Notes under the pieces: generated by a model | Databases searched by the model: none | Told to the model about the DNA's origin: nothing | The model's input: only the letters and a program-made list of their open reading frames with translations | Assembly: GCA_902806105.1 (NCBI GenBank) | Contig: CADCVI010000017.1 | Coordinates: 1-54,101 of the forward strand | DNA from: an uncultured Rubrobacteraceae bacterium | Lineage (GTDB): Bacteria; Actinomycetota; Rubrobacteria; Rubrobacterales; Rubrobacteraceae | DNA length: 54,101 nt | Direction: 5' to 3' | Made by a program: the position numbers and the translations under genes | Shown here: positions 1 through 8,471 of the stretch, one piece after another | Position numbering within the stretch: position 1 is the first letter of the stretch | Layout: each line of letters starts with the position of its first letter

Positions 1-107
1 GGGACGGCCCCCTCCGGCAGTGCGACCTGACCGGCCGCTCCCTGCGCCAGGACCGTCGAAGCCGTCGTGACGGCCAACCCGGCGAGGAGCATCGCCGACG
101 AGAACAC
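1..107 (-). CDS. N-terminal fragment of a secreted or lipid-anchored protein (runs off the window)
   Basis: Read on the minus strand from a GTG at 107, the frame stays open to the window edge and gives about 35 residues. They look like a signal peptide: a short start, a hydrophobic stretch (MLLAGLAVTTASTVLA) and a small-residue cleavage region (LAQGA). An ATG at 92 is an alternative start. It lies 76 nt downstream of the transglutaminase gene in the same direction and could belong to that operon. The mature part is outside the window, so no function can be given. Confidence 0.45.
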   Translation of the reverse strand, partial: MFSSAMLLAGLAVTTASTVLAQGAAGQVALPEGAV

Positions 108-183
108 CTCTCGTCTACTGGGCTTACCTATTCCCGGCAACCCTTCCGCGTTTCAAGCCCTCCCCGGCTGTTCCTGGCGAGGG

Positions 184-2361
184 TTACCTATCCTCGCGCT
201 TCCCCTCGGGCTTCGAGCGCCGCCCCACCCTCTTCTCGACCCAGGCCTTCCCCGCCAGCACGCCGTGTCGGGCCCGCAGGAGGAGCGAGGCCGGGTTGAG
301 GGCGGCGAGGAAGCGCCTCCACGCGGGGAGGGAGTCGTGGTACTCGCGCAGGGCCTTGCGGTGCGCGCGGGCGGTGTTCGCGCGCGGGTCCTGGGCGTAG
401 AGGCTCTCCGAGTAGGCCCGGGCGAACTCGCGGAAGGGGCCCGTCGACACCCCGACTGCCCCGGCGAGGAGCGTGAGGCGCTCGGTGGGCGTCAGGGCGG
501 GCGAGTCGGCGAGGGAGGCCCTGCCTGGCGGGAGGGCGTCGCGGAGCCTCCCCGTGAGGTCCCGGTAGAGCTCCTCGGGGCGGCTGCGGGCGGCGAGGAG
601 ACGCTTCGTCAACGGGATCAGGGCGACGAGGAAGGCGAGCGCAAGACCGTAGGCTGCGTAGGGCAGGGCGAAGGAGCCATCGGCGGCTGAACCCTCGCTT
701 TCGGTGGAGGCCGGATCTTCCGTGGCGGCCTCTTCCTGCTGCTGTTGCTGGCGTGCGGCGGGGCTCTGTGCTGCGGCCTCGTCGACCGCGGTGGGGAGCT
801 CGGGACGGGGGGCGTTCGCCTGCATGGTGGATGGGATCTCGGAGCCCGGCGTCGGTTCGAAGGAGTACCAGCCGACGCCGGGGAAGTAGATCTCGACCCA
901 AGTGTGCATGTTGTAGCCGGTGACGATGTACTCGTTGGCATCGTCCTCCCTGCCCGTGGTGGCGCCGTAGACGACGCGGGAAGGGACGTCGAGCTCGCGC
1001 GCGAGGAGCGCCATGGAGGTCGCGAACTGGGTGCAGAAGCCCTCCCTCCCCTCCCCGAGGAACTCTTCTATGGCCTGGTCCGCCCGGTTGTAGTCCACGT
1101 CCAGGTTGTAGGTAAAGCCGCCGTCGTAGAGCAGGTAGCGCTCTATCGCCCGGGCCTTCTCGTAGGGGGACGCCTCCGCGAGGTCGTAGTCCTGACGCAA
1201 CCTCTCCGCCGTCTCAAGCAGGACCTGCGGCCTGCCCTCCGGGAGCTGGAGGAACTTCTCCCGGACCTCGGCCGGGTAGGCCGTACCGGCCCCCGTCAGC
1301 TGCTCGGTCGTGGGCTGCGGAATCTGGGAGAGCACCCGGTAAGAGAAGCCCTGCGTGAGGGGCGCGTTCGTGGACCAGGAGGCGTCGGTGCTCTGCGTGG
1401 CGCTCGGGAGGGAGACGTCGACCATGCGATAGCCCCCGAAGAGCAGGTCCGTCTCGGCCTGGAGGACGTCGACCTCCTGCACCACCGTGCGCGTCGCTAT
1501 CCCTTCGGCCACCTCCTCGCCGTAGTCTATCCCCGGCTCCGTCGTCGAGGCCCAGCGGACGCCGTCGAAGAAGTCGAGGGTGCCCCCGCGCCACAGGAGG
1601 GGCTCCGGGCTCTCCACGCGGAACAGCTCCGCGTCCCGTCCTGTCGTCAGGTAGTCGCCGACATCCGCCTCGACCGCCAGGCGCGAGGTACCGCCCGCCC
1701 CGATCCTGGTCCAGTCGATCGAGGCCGGGCGGATCGCCGCCTCCGCGAACGGCATCCCCGGCAGGGAGAGCACGATCCCGCTCACGACGAGCCCCGCCGC
1801 GACCGCACCGGGCGACGGCAGGCCCGTCGCCTCGCCGGACGTCACGAGCAGCAGGGCGACGGCGGCGAGCAGAAAGATCGTGAAGAACGGCCCCGCCCCC
1901 GCCTCGAACGAGACCGTGCTCAGGATGCCTATGGTCAGCCCGAGGACGGAGACCGAGATCACGGGGCTCCCCTCGTAGAGCGTCGCCGAGGTAGCGAACG
2001 AAACCAGGAGCACGACGATCGGCAGGACGATGACGAAGAGGCCGGGGTAGGGCTCGTAGGGGATGGGGTTGGCGTACATGATCCCCATCGCGTTCCACAC
2101 GTCCAGCCCGATCTGGCCGACGAGCCGCTGCCACCCACCGAAGCTCAGGGGCGGGGCCCCGTAGACGGCGAGCAGCGTGTAGAGCACCGCCGCCGGCACG
2201 ATGAGCAGGAACCTCCACGCCCCCGAAGACCCGACGAGCAGAGCGACGACCGCCGCCCCGACCACGTAACCCGTCGCCCCGCCCGCAAACAGCACGGAGA
2301 AGGCAGCCCCCGCCGCCAGCCCCGCGGCATACAGGGGCACCCTCACGGCCCAACCGTTCAT
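184..2361 (-). CDS. TgpA-type membrane transglutaminase-like protein
   Basis: A 725-residue protein with about six N-terminal membrane segments (residues 5-215), an external transglutaminase/protease-like domain (roughly 380-520), a Gln/Glu-rich linker, one more membrane helix near 570-590 and a cytoplasmic DUF4129-like tail. The catalytic core is visible: Cys in GFCTQFA, His in NMHTWVEIY and an acidic residue in FEPTPG, as in the TgpA family. Start is ATG at 2361, only 2 nt after the DUF58 stop, so it is the last gene of the MoxR-DUF58-TgpA unit. That trio is widespread and is thought to act on cell-envelope proteins or peptidoglycan; the substrate is unknown. Family call firm, physiological role inferred. 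Confidence 0.88.
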   Translation of the reverse strand: MNGWAVRVPLYAAGLAAGAAFSVLFAGGATGYVVGAAVVALLVGSSGAWRFLLIVPAAVLYTLLAVYGAPPLSFGGWQRLVGQIGLDVWNAMGIMYANPIPYEPYPGLFVIVLPIVVLLVSFATSATLYEGSPVISVSVLGLTIGILSTVSFEAGAGPFFTIFLLAAVALLLVTSGEATGLPSPGAVAAGLVVSGIVLSLPGMPFAEAAIRPASIDWTRIGAGGTSRLAVEADVGDYLTTGRDAELFRVESPEPLLWRGGTLDFFDGVRWASTTEPGIDYGEEVAEGIATRTVVQEVDVLQAETDLLFGGYRMVDVSLPSATQSTDASWSTNAPLTQGFSYRVLSQIPQPTTEQLTGAGTAYPAEVREKFLQLPEGRPQVLLETAERLRQDYDLAEASPYEKARAIERYLLYDGGFTYNLDVDYNRADQAIEEFLGEGREGFCTQFATSMALLARELDVPSRVVYGATTGREDDANEYIVTGYNMHTWVEIYFPGVGWYSFEPTPGSEIPSTMQANAPRPELPTAVDEAAAQSPAARQQQQQEEAATEDPASTESEGSAADGSFALPYAAYGLALAFLVALIPLTKRLLAARSRPEELYRDLTGRLRDALPPGRASLADSPALTPTERLTLLAGAVGVSTGPFREFARAYSESLYAQDPRANTARAHRKALREYHDSLPAWRRFLAALNPASLLLRARHGVLAGKAWVEKRVGRRSKPEGKREDR

Positions 2362-2363
2362 CC

Positions 2364-3671
2364 CTATACCGCCCCCCTGCTCGTCGTGCTCCCCAGACCC
2401 GTCCCGCCGGTGGAGCCGAAAACACCGCCGAGGGCCCGTACCCCGCCCTCACGGCGCAGCACCCTCACCGTGGCCCCGGCGACCTCCAGGCGCCGGACTT
2501 CCGCCAAGAAGGCGGCTTCCCTCCCCTCCCCGCCGCCCCTGGAACCGCGATAGGTGTGCACGGCGACGGCGACCACGAGCACGGAGAGCCCGAACGAGCG
2601 GAGCCTCGTCACGCTTCTGGCGAGCCCTTCCCCGATGGATCTGGAGATCAGGATCACGCCCTCCCCAAGCTCGCCGCGCGGCACCCCGTCCAGATATTCG
2701 TCGAGGCTCTGGTTGCCATCGGCGTCCGCGGTCGCCAGCAGCCTCATCGCCGCCCGGTACGTCCCCTCGCCGGAGCCGAAACCCGTCCCGCCCCGCTCCG
2801 CGTCGGAGAGGAGCAGCTTGGAAGGCAACCCCTCGAAGGCGAGGTGCGAGAGCACCGACGCTCCAGCGGAGATCGCATCCTCAGACTCGGCCACCGAGCC
2901 GCGGAGGCCGGCACGCTGGAGATCCAGGACGACCGCGTAGCGCCGGGGGGCGTTGGCGGAGAACTCCCGGACCACGAGCTCGCCCGTTCGGGCGACGCTC
3001 TTCCAGTGGATGTGGCGCCGTTCGTCCCCGCGCCGGTACTCCCTGAGCCCGGAGAACTCGTCCCCCCGCTGGGAGAAGGCCCCCCGGACGCCCGCGTCCG
3101 CGCCGCTCCCCCTCAGCGGGAAGCCCGGCAGGGCGTGGACCTCAGGGTAGACCACGACCTCCGTGGGCTCCGGGAACCGGCGTATAAAGCGGAGGAGACC
3201 GAACGGGTCCTTCGTCTTCACCTCGGCGGGGCCGAGGTTGTAGACGCCCCTCTTCGGGAAGCTCACGCGCACCCTTATCTTCCCGGTTTCTCCGCCATCC
3301 ACGGACGGCAGCTCGAAGAACCTCGGTTTCGGCAGGCGGTCGGAGACCTCCACGCGGGGGCTCGCCGACCGGGAGGAGTTCGAGACCAGAAGCTCCGCAC
3401 CCGTCTCCCGTCCCGCCGTGGGCCTCTCGCCACCGGGAAGCCTCCGCGAGTACGAGAGGCCCCTGGAGGACCAGAACCCGAGCACGAGGGCCGCGAGCAT
3501 CAGGGCGAGAAGCGCGTAGCCGAGCTGGTAGATCTGGGTGGTCCCTATAAGACGGGCCACGACGAGCGAGAGGACCCCGAAGAAGAGGGCCTGCCAGCCC
3601 CGCCCGGTAGGCCGGACCCGGAGCTTCCGCCCGCGAAAGGCCCGCAGGGCGCGCGCGAAGATCCGCCTCAA
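2364..3671 (-). CDS. DUF58 domain protein (vWA-like, MoxR partner)
   Basis: A 435-residue protein. Two N-terminal membrane helices (about residues 25-75) precede a beta-rich region and the DUF58 signature around residues 205-240 ([19 protein letters not shown]), which belongs to the vWA-like fold that partners MoxR ATPases. The C-terminal part resembles a degenerate vWA domain. The start is TTG at 3671, 5 nt after the moxR stop; the stop is 2 nt from the tgpA-like start, so the three genes are almost certainly co-transcribed and translationally coupled. In related systems MoxR is thought to act as a chaperone that remodels the vWA partner; here that is inference. Confidence 0.87.
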   Translation of the reverse strand: MRRIFARALRAFRGRKLRVRPTGRGWQALFFGVLSLVVARLIGTTQIYQLGYALLALMLAALVLGFWSSRGLSYSRRLPGGERPTAGRETGAELLVSNSSRSASPRVEVSDRLPKPRFFELPSVDGGETGKIRVRVSFPKRGVYNLGPAEVKTKDPFGLLRFIRRFPEPTEVVVYPEVHALPGFPLRGSGADAGVRGAFSQRGDEFSGLREYRRGDERRHIHWKSVARTGELVVREFSANAPRRYAVVLDLQRAGLRGSVAESEDAISAGASVLSHLAFEGLPSKLLLSDAERGGTGFGSGEGTYRAAMRLLATADADGNQSLDEYLDGVPRGELGEGVILISRSIGEGLARSVTRLRSFGLSVLVVAVAVHTYRGSRGGGEGREAAFLAEVRRLEVAGATVRVLRREGGVRALGGVFGSTGGTGLGSTTSRGAV

Positions 3672-3676
3672 GGTCT

Positions 3677-4612
3677 TCAGACCGCCTCGTTCACCGGGAC
3701 GGAGCGGAGCACGTCGCGCACCACGCCCGCGGTGTCGCCGCCGGAGCCGTTGGAGGAGGCGATGATCCTGTGAGAAAGGACGTGCGGCGCCAGCGCCTTC
3801 ACGTCGTCCGGGGTGCAGTACGAGCGCCCGTGCGCGGCGGCGCTCGCCCTCGCCGATGAGAGCAGCATCCGGCTCGCCCGCGGGGAGGCCCCGAGGTGGA
3901 CCGCCTCGTGCTTGCGCGTCGCCTGCGTCACCGAGACGACGTACCGGAGGACGGCCTCGCTCGCGTGGACCTCCTCAACCAGGGCGCGCATCCGCGCGAA
4001 TTCGGAGAGGCTCACCGCGGGTCCGAGCCCGGCGACCGGGTCGGAGGCGAGCCTCAGGAGGTCGACCTCAGCCTCGCCGTCCGGGTAGCCCAAAGACATC
4101 TTGACCATGAACCGGTCGAGCTCCGCGTGCGGCAGGGGATAGGTGCCCTCGTGCTCGACGGGGTTCTGCGTCCCGATCACGCCGAACGGCTCCGGCAGGC
4201 GGCGCGTCACGCCGTCGACCGTGACAGAGGCCTCCTCCATCGCTTCGAGGAGGGCGCTCTGGGTCTTGGGGCTCGCGCGGTTGATCTCGTCGGCCAGCAC
4301 GACGTTGGCGAAGACGGGGCCCGCCCAGAACTCGAACTGGCCGTCGCCCTGGTTGTAGACGTTCGTCCCGGTGACGTCCGCCGGCAGAAGGTCCGGGGTG
4401 AACTGTATGCGCCGGAAGTCTCCGGAGATCGAACGCGCCAGGGACTTCGCCAGCAGGGTCTTCCCCACGCCCGGTACGTCCTCTATAAGGACGTGACCGC
4501 CCGCGAGCAGCGCCACCACCGCAAGGAAGACGCTCTCACGCTTGCCGGAGACGGCGCGCTCGACGTTAGAAACTATGCGCTCCGTAGCCCCCGCAAAATC
4601 GTTGTAATCCAA
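3677..4612 (-). CDS. MoxR-family AAA+ ATPase
   Basis: A 311-residue AAA+ ATPase of normal MoxR length. Walker A is GVGKTLLAKSLA near residue 50, Walker B is VVLADEINRASPKTQ near residue 110, followed by the family motif GTQNPVEHEGTYPLPHAELDR near 150 that carries sensor 1. It starts with TTG at 4612, and upstream lies a 308-nt gap facing a plus-strand gene, so this is the first gene of the MoxR-DUF58-transglutaminase operon. It probably couples ATP hydrolysis to maturation or remodelling of the vWA-like neighbour. I see no strong Shine-Dalgarno sequence (GGGAACC is the nearest candidate). Confidence 0.93.
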   Translation of the reverse strand: MDYNDFAGATERIVSNVERAVSGKRESVFLAVVALLAGGHVLIEDVPGVGKTLLAKSLARSISGDFRRIQFTPDLLPADVTGTNVYNQGDGQFEFWAGPVFANVVLADEINRASPKTQSALLEAMEEASVTVDGVTRRLPEPFGVIGTQNPVEHEGTYPLPHAELDRFMVKMSLGYPDGEAEVDLLRLASDPVAGLGPAVSLSEFARMRALVEEVHASEAVLRYVVSVTQATRKHEAVHLGASPRASRMLLSSARASAAAHGRSYCTPDDVKALAPHVLSHRIIASSNGSGGDTAGVVRDVLRSVPVNEAV

Positions 4613-4920
4613 AGGTTCCCGTCCGAGCTAGACAACGCTCAAGAGTATACCCAAGGCGCCGAAAATGGTTTGTTCGGGGTATAGACGAACAGGCATGAAT
4701 GCCAGTAAACTTCCCGCGGATCCCGAACCGGGGGCGTCGGGTTCACCAGAAAGGCTTCGGCACGGTCCGCCCCGATCACTACAGCGATTTGCAGAATAAC
4801 TGACCTTTGGAAACGCGATGCGGTTTCTGTACTCCTATCAGCAACCAAACGCCAGCCGTCGAGGCTCCGCGAAACGATGGATCGGTTGTTTCGATAACCG
4901 CTCTAGGAGGGTGGTAAGCG
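4613..4920. other. Divergent intergenic region
   Basis: This 308-nt gap separates the minus-strand moxR operon from the plus-strand RTX-like gene and must hold both promoters. A short perfect inverted repeat, GGCAT-GA-ATGCC, lies at 4692-4703 and could be a regulator site. The strong ribosome binding site AGGAGG (4905-4910) serves the plus-strand gene. No ORF with protein-like character and no RNA motif is recognisable. Confidence 0.5.
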
Positions 4921-5334
4921 GTGAGAAGGACGATCCTGCTGGCAACGACGATTCTGGCCCTGGTTGCCCTGACGGCGGTCGTGGCCGTGGCGGCTACGCG
5001 CGCGGGCACGGACCGCTCCGAGACGCTCGTCGGCACGAACAGCTACGACCAGATCTACGGCAAGGGCGGCAGCGACGCCCTGTACGGCCTGGACGCTTTC
5101 GACGTGATCTTTGACGGCTCGGGCAACGACCTCGTCCAGGGCGACTCCGGGAACGACACGCTGGACGGCGGCACCGGCTCCGACCGCATCCAGGGAGGCC
5201 CGGGCGACGACAAGATCTACCCCGCCGGCGACCGCACGGTCGACTACATAAACTGCGGGGACGGCTACGACGTCGTGGACCGTCAGGCCGGCGACGCCAG
5301 GGACACCCTCGTCAACTGCGAGAGGGTCTTCTAG
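4921..5334 (+). CDS. Secreted RTX/hemolysin-type calcium-binding repeat protein (small)
   Basis: A 137-residue protein with a clear signal peptide (basic start, hydrophobic core to about residue 26) followed by about five glycine/aspartate-rich nonapeptide-like repeats (for example GSGNDLVQG, DSGNDTLDG, GPGDDKIYP), the pattern that forms Ca2+-binding parallel beta-rolls. The last 30 residues hold two cysteines that could form a disulfide. The start is GTG at 4921 with AGGAGG 10 nt upstream. It stands alone and ends at a strong bidirectional hairpin. RTX proteins usually leave by type I secretion, but this one carries a Sec-type signal. Function beyond calcium binding is unknown. Confidence 0.8.
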   Translation: MRRTILLATTILALVALTAVVAVAATRAGTDRSETLVGTNSYDQIYGKGGSDALYGLDAFDVIFDGSGNDLVQGDSGNDTLDGGTGSDRIQGGPGDDKIYPAGDRTVDYINCGDGYDVVDRQAGDARDTLVNCERVF

Positions 5335-5365
5335 AGCCTGACCCCAAGCAAAGACCCCACACAAA

Positions 5366-5405
5366 CGGGGGCGGGGATGCGCACCATGGCGCATCCCCGC
5401 CCCCG
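5366..5405. terminator. Bidirectional hairpin terminator
   Basis: A perfect 17-bp inverted repeat (5366-5382 and 5389-5405) encloses the 6-nt loop ACCATG. It lies between the convergent RTX-like gene and the HNH gene, so it can stop both transcripts. There is no long T-run, as is common in GC-rich actinobacteria. Confidence 0.75.
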
Positions 5406-5424
5406 CGGTCCGACTTCGTAACGC

Positions 5425-5970
5425 TTAGAAAGCGGGCTCGCCCAGCGGCCCGTAGAACTGCTCCACGTAGCGGCGCTGGACGGCATTGAGGCCCCGTGAG
5501 TACCAGACCATGACCACGTAGCGCGGCTCCTTCGGGGTGGTCTTGGGGTACATTCCGCACTCCATGGGGAGGCGGTTGCTCTTGCGCGCGTTGCACTTCG
5601 TGCAGGCGGCGACGACGTTGTCCCACGTGTTGGTGCCGCCGCGGCTCAGGGGCTTCACGTGGTCGCGCGTCAGGCACTCCTTGCGGTTCAGATCGTCCCG
5701 GTGCTTGCTGCAGTACTGGCATCGGTAGCCGTCGCGGGCGAAGAGGATCGCGTTCGTCACGTGCTTCCTCAGGCGGCGCGGGATCTCCACGAACTTCACC
5801 AGGCGGATCACGAGCGGGTAGGGATACTCGGCCTTCTCGGAGCGGAAGCGGCGGTCGAGGTTGGCCTCCACGATCTCGGCCTTTTCGGAGACAACGAGTA
5901 CGATAGCCCGTTTTATAGGCACCAGCGCCACGGGCTCGTAACTAGCGTTCAAGGTCAAACAGCTCGCCAC
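5425..5970 (-). CDS. HNH endonuclease family protein
   Basis: A 181-residue protein of the stand-alone HNH family common in actinobacteria and cyanobacteria. The N-terminus has the family block LNASYEPVALVPIKRAI; the nuclease core has two zinc-binding cysteine pairs (CQYC near residue 90 and CTKC near 128) around the HNH motif (LTRDHVKPLSRGG, then TWDNVV). The GTG start at 5970 lies 6 nt downstream of a TAGTAT box, so the transcript may be leaderless. The gene is monocistronic, ending at the shared hairpin. The physiological target is not known for this family; a role in DNA repair or defence is only a guess. Confidence 0.88.
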   Translation of the reverse strand: MASCLTLNASYEPVALVPIKRAIVLVVSEKAEIVEANLDRRFRSEKAEYPYPLVIRLVKFVEIPRRLRKHVTNAILFARDGYRCQYCSKHRDDLNRKECLTRDHVKPLSRGGTNTWDNVVAACTKCNARKSNRLPMECGMYPKTTPKEPRYVVMVWYSRGLNAVQRRYVEQFYGPLGEPAF

Positions 5971-5976
5971 AGGCGA

Positions 5977-6004
5977 ATACTAACATACCGGGATGCTTCG
6001 GCAA
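5977..6004 (-). promoter_or_regulatory. Candidate promoter of the HNH gene (leaderless)
   Basis: On the minus strand TTGCCG (6004-5999) and TAGTAT (5982-5977) are 16 nt apart. TAGTAT ends 6 nt before the GTG start, which would put the transcription start at or next to the first codon. Confidence 0.4.
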
Positions 6005-6058
6005 ACATATAATTTTTAACCATCCTGTAACCGGACGAGCAACGTACCTGAAAGGAGC

Positions 6059-7132
6059 CTACAAGCTCCCGGCGCGGGTCTTTGGGGCGGCGAGTAGCGC
6101 GTCGAGTATCGGCCCGGCGTCCCCGCGCACGGGGTCGGCGGCGGGGAGCCCCGTCTGAAGCGAGACGCGGCGCAGCAAGGCTTCGGCCTCCGCATCGGCG
6201 AGGCTGCTCGTGTTGACGCTGACGGCGACAACGGGGGCCGGTTTCACCAGGGCGGCTAGCCCTTCGTAGAGAGGGGCGATGGCCTCCGGGCTCGGGAAGG
6301 GGACGCCCGGGAAGAGCTCGTCTTCGGGGCCCCGGGCGTCCGCGCAGAGGATCAGGCAGTCCGGGCAGGAGCCATGGAGGAGGGCCGTGGTAACTCCGGA
6401 GTAGGCAGGGTGGGCTATGGAGCCCTGACCCTCCACCAGGATCAAGTCTGGCGCGGGCTCGGTCCTCCCCGCCGCCTGCAGCACGAGCCTCTCGGAGGCC
6501 CCGGCGGCGAAATCGGAGACGACGGCGTCGATGCAGATGCCCCAGCCGGCGATCACCGCCCCCGTCTGGCCCGTCGGGACGAACTCCGATCTCACGCCCC
6601 TCTTCGAGGCGGCCCGCTGAATCTCCAGGACCGCCGTCATCTTGCCGATGGCGCTGCTCGTCCCGACCGCGAGGGCGACCACCGGCTCGACGCCGAAGCC
6701 CTCCCCCGAGAAGAGCGGGACGTCCTCCGGCGGCTCGCGGACGTCCCAGACCCTCGCGCCGGGGAACTCGGGGCCGAGGCGCTGGTGGAGGCCGCTGACG
6801 ATCTCGATCCCGTGGTCTGCCGCCTCCCGCAGCATCTGCACCCACGGCTCCGGCAGCCGCCCGCCTGGCGGGGCGAGGCCGACGAGGATGGAGGTGGGAC
6901 GGAGATCCAGGGCCTCCCGGAGGCTCGCGACGATAGGAGTTTCGCCCCGCGCGGGCTCCCAGAGGTTCGCCATCACGTCGGAGACGCGCCGGCCCGCCAG
7001 GGTCGAGTCGATGACGCAGACTACCTCGTCCCCGCCGTAGCGGATCAGGCCGTGCGCGGTCTTCGCGTGGCGGTTGGCGAACCAGCCGTCGGCGAGGACG
7101 GCGTAGCGGCGGCGCGGCGCCCGCGCGCTCAC
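6059..7132 (-). CDS. DUF1611 P-loop protein, possible D-glutamate N-acetyltransferase (DgcN-like)
   Basis: A 357-residue DUF1611 protein. The N-terminal half is a Rossmann-like domain (YAVLADGWF...HGLIRYG); the C-terminal half has a P-loop-like GTSSAIGKMT near residue 160 and the conserved blocks VPTGQTG and LVEGQGSIAHPAY. The start is a GTG at 7132 that overlaps the TGA of the upstream epimerase gene (GTGA, 7129-7132); longer readings upstream would run antisense-like through that gene. DUF1611 proteins include DgcN, described as D-glutamate N-acetyltransferase, working with DgcA, an enolase-superfamily N-acetyl-glutamate racemase. The same pairing here suggests D-glutamate or murein-peptide catabolism; that substrate is inferred. 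Confidence 0.8.
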   Translation of the reverse strand: MSARAPRRRYAVLADGWFANRHAKTAHGLIRYGGDEVVCVIDSTLAGRRVSDVMANLWEPARGETPIVASLREALDLRPTSILVGLAPPGGRLPEPWVQMLREAADHGIEIVSGLHQRLGPEFPGARVWDVREPPEDVPLFSGEGFGVEPVVALAVGTSSAIGKMTAVLEIQRAASKRGVRSEFVPTGQTGAVIAGWGICIDAVVSDFAAGASERLVLQAAGRTEPAPDLILVEGQGSIAHPAYSGVTTALLHGSCPDCLILCADARGPEDELFPGVPFPSPEAIAPLYEGLAALVKPAPVVAVSVNTSSLADAEAEALLRRVSLQTGLPAADPVRGDAGPILDALLAAPKTRAGSL

Positions 7133-8133
7133 ACGCGCTCCACGCCGAGGCCGGGCCCGTCCGGCAGCAGTATGCGGCCGTTCTCGTAGCCGAGACCCGC
7201 GAAGGGGTCGTCGGCGAGGAGCATCGCCCCGTCGAGGTCCACGAAGTCCACCAGGCCGGAGAGTTGAGCGGCGGCGGCGATGCCGAGGGAGGTCTCGACC
7301 ATGCATCCCAGCATCACGAGCATCCCGTGGGCACGGGCCGTGTGGATCTGCGCCAGCGCCCGGCGTATACCGCCGCACTTCGCGAGCTTCACGTTCACCC
7401 CTGAGACGCATCCCGCCAGGGCGGGCACGTCCCGCGCGTTCACCGCCCCCTCATCCGCGATCACCGGCAGGGGCATTACGGCCTCCTTCACCTCGCGCAT
7501 CGCCTCCGGCCCGGCCGAGGCCGGCACTGGCTGCTCCACCATCCCGACCCCCATCTCCTTCAGCTCCATCGCCACCCCCGCGGCCTCGTGAGACGAGAAG
7601 GCCTCGTTCGCGTCCACCCACAGGGCGGCGTCGGAGAAAGCCGCGACCGCCCGGACAGTCTCGACGTCCTCCCTCCCTCCCACCTTCATCTTCAGGATCG
7701 GGAACCCAAGCAGACGCTTCGCCTCGGCGACGGTCGTCTCCGGGTCGGCTATCCCCAGGGTGTAGGCGCTCTGCGGCTCCGGGCGGGCCAGCCCGAGCAA
7801 CCGGTATACGGGGACGCCGAGCCTTCTGGCGGCAAGATCGTGTAGCGCGGCATCCAGCGCGGACAGGGCGGAAGGGTGCAGACCCTCGTTCTCCCGAAGC
7901 GTCCCCTCGATGTCCCACGGGTCGCGCAACCTCACCCCTTCGAGGGCTTCCGCGACGCCCTCGGCGGTCGCCCCGTAGTAGCCGGTGGGGGCAGCCTCGC
8001 CGCGTCCCGATGCGCCGTCTTGTTCCAGCGTTAGGACCACGCGCTCGAAGGCGTCGGAGGAGCCGCGCGCGATGGCGAAGACACGTTTCGTGCTTACCGA
8101 CAGCTTCTCTACGCCAATCTTCACGGGCCGCAT
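7129..8133 (-). CDS. Enolase-superfamily dipeptide epimerase / N-acetyl-glutamate racemase (DgcA-like)
   Basis: A 334-residue enolase-superfamily enzyme of the muconate-lactonizing subgroup. Visible catalytic features: the lysine motif ILKMKVG, metal ligands in WVDANEAF, MVEQPV and VIADEG, the opposite-face lysine in NVKLAKCGG, and a C-terminal DLDGAMLL block typical of dipeptide epimerases. I placed the start at ATG 8133 (MRPVKIGVEKL), because the longer upstream extension looks non-coding. It probably epimerises L-Ala-D/L-Glu from murein or, given its overlap with the DUF1611 partner, racemises N-acetyl-glutamate as DgcA does. Sequence motifs alone do not separate the two substrates. Confidence 0.83.
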   Translation of the reverse strand: MRPVKIGVEKLSVSTKRVFAIARGSSDAFERVVLTLEQDGASGRGEAAPTGYYGATAEGVAEALEGVRLRDPWDIEGTLRENEGLHPSALSALDAALHDLAARRLGVPVYRLLGLARPEPQSAYTLGIADPETTVAEAKRLLGFPILKMKVGGREDVETVRAVAAFSDAALWVDANEAFSSHEAAGVAMELKEMGVGMVEQPVPASAGPEAMREVKEAVMPLPVIADEGAVNARDVPALAGCVSGVNVKLAKCGGIRRALAQIHTARAHGMLVMLGCMVETSLGIAAAAQLSGLVDFVDLDGAMLLADDPFAGLGYENGRILLPDGPGLGVERV

Positions 8134-8428
8134 TGTAGACGTCCGGAATCGCCCTGGCATGGACGGATGGTTGCAGCGCAACTTCCGAGCGCCGTCGCTA
8201 CACGTGACTCGGTACCGAGTCGTGTCGCCACGGGTCAAAGTGGCGCGGACCTGATGTCGCCGCACCGGTACCTCCAGCCCCCGAAAAACCCCTCGTCGGA
8301 GCGATCTATCGCCCTCCGCTCTTCCATCGGGCACCCTTACTGATCGACGTCCGCAGGTGCCCCTGGGGATGGTCCGTCGCCGGGACGCGGGAAGGGTCGA
8401 AGCCGACGAGACGTTTGTAGCAATAAGC

Positions 8429-8434
8429 TATACT
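8429..8434 (+). promoter_or_regulatory. Probable -10 box of the response-regulator/kinase operon
   Basis: TATACT at 8429-8434 places the transcription start near 8441. That would exclude a GTG start at 8439 and supports TTG at 8472, which has CGGAGG (8456-8461) 10 nt upstream. No convincing -35 is seen. Confidence 0.45.
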
Positions 8435-8471
8435 TTCCGTGCATGGTCCGCGAGACGGAGGTTTGAAAGCT

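Noticed and set aside
745..2553. Long plus-strand open frame (602 codons) opposite the transglutaminase gene
   Set aside because: Antisense shadow caused by high GC: Arg/Pro/Gly-rich without domains, and the minus-strand protein has clear family motifs.
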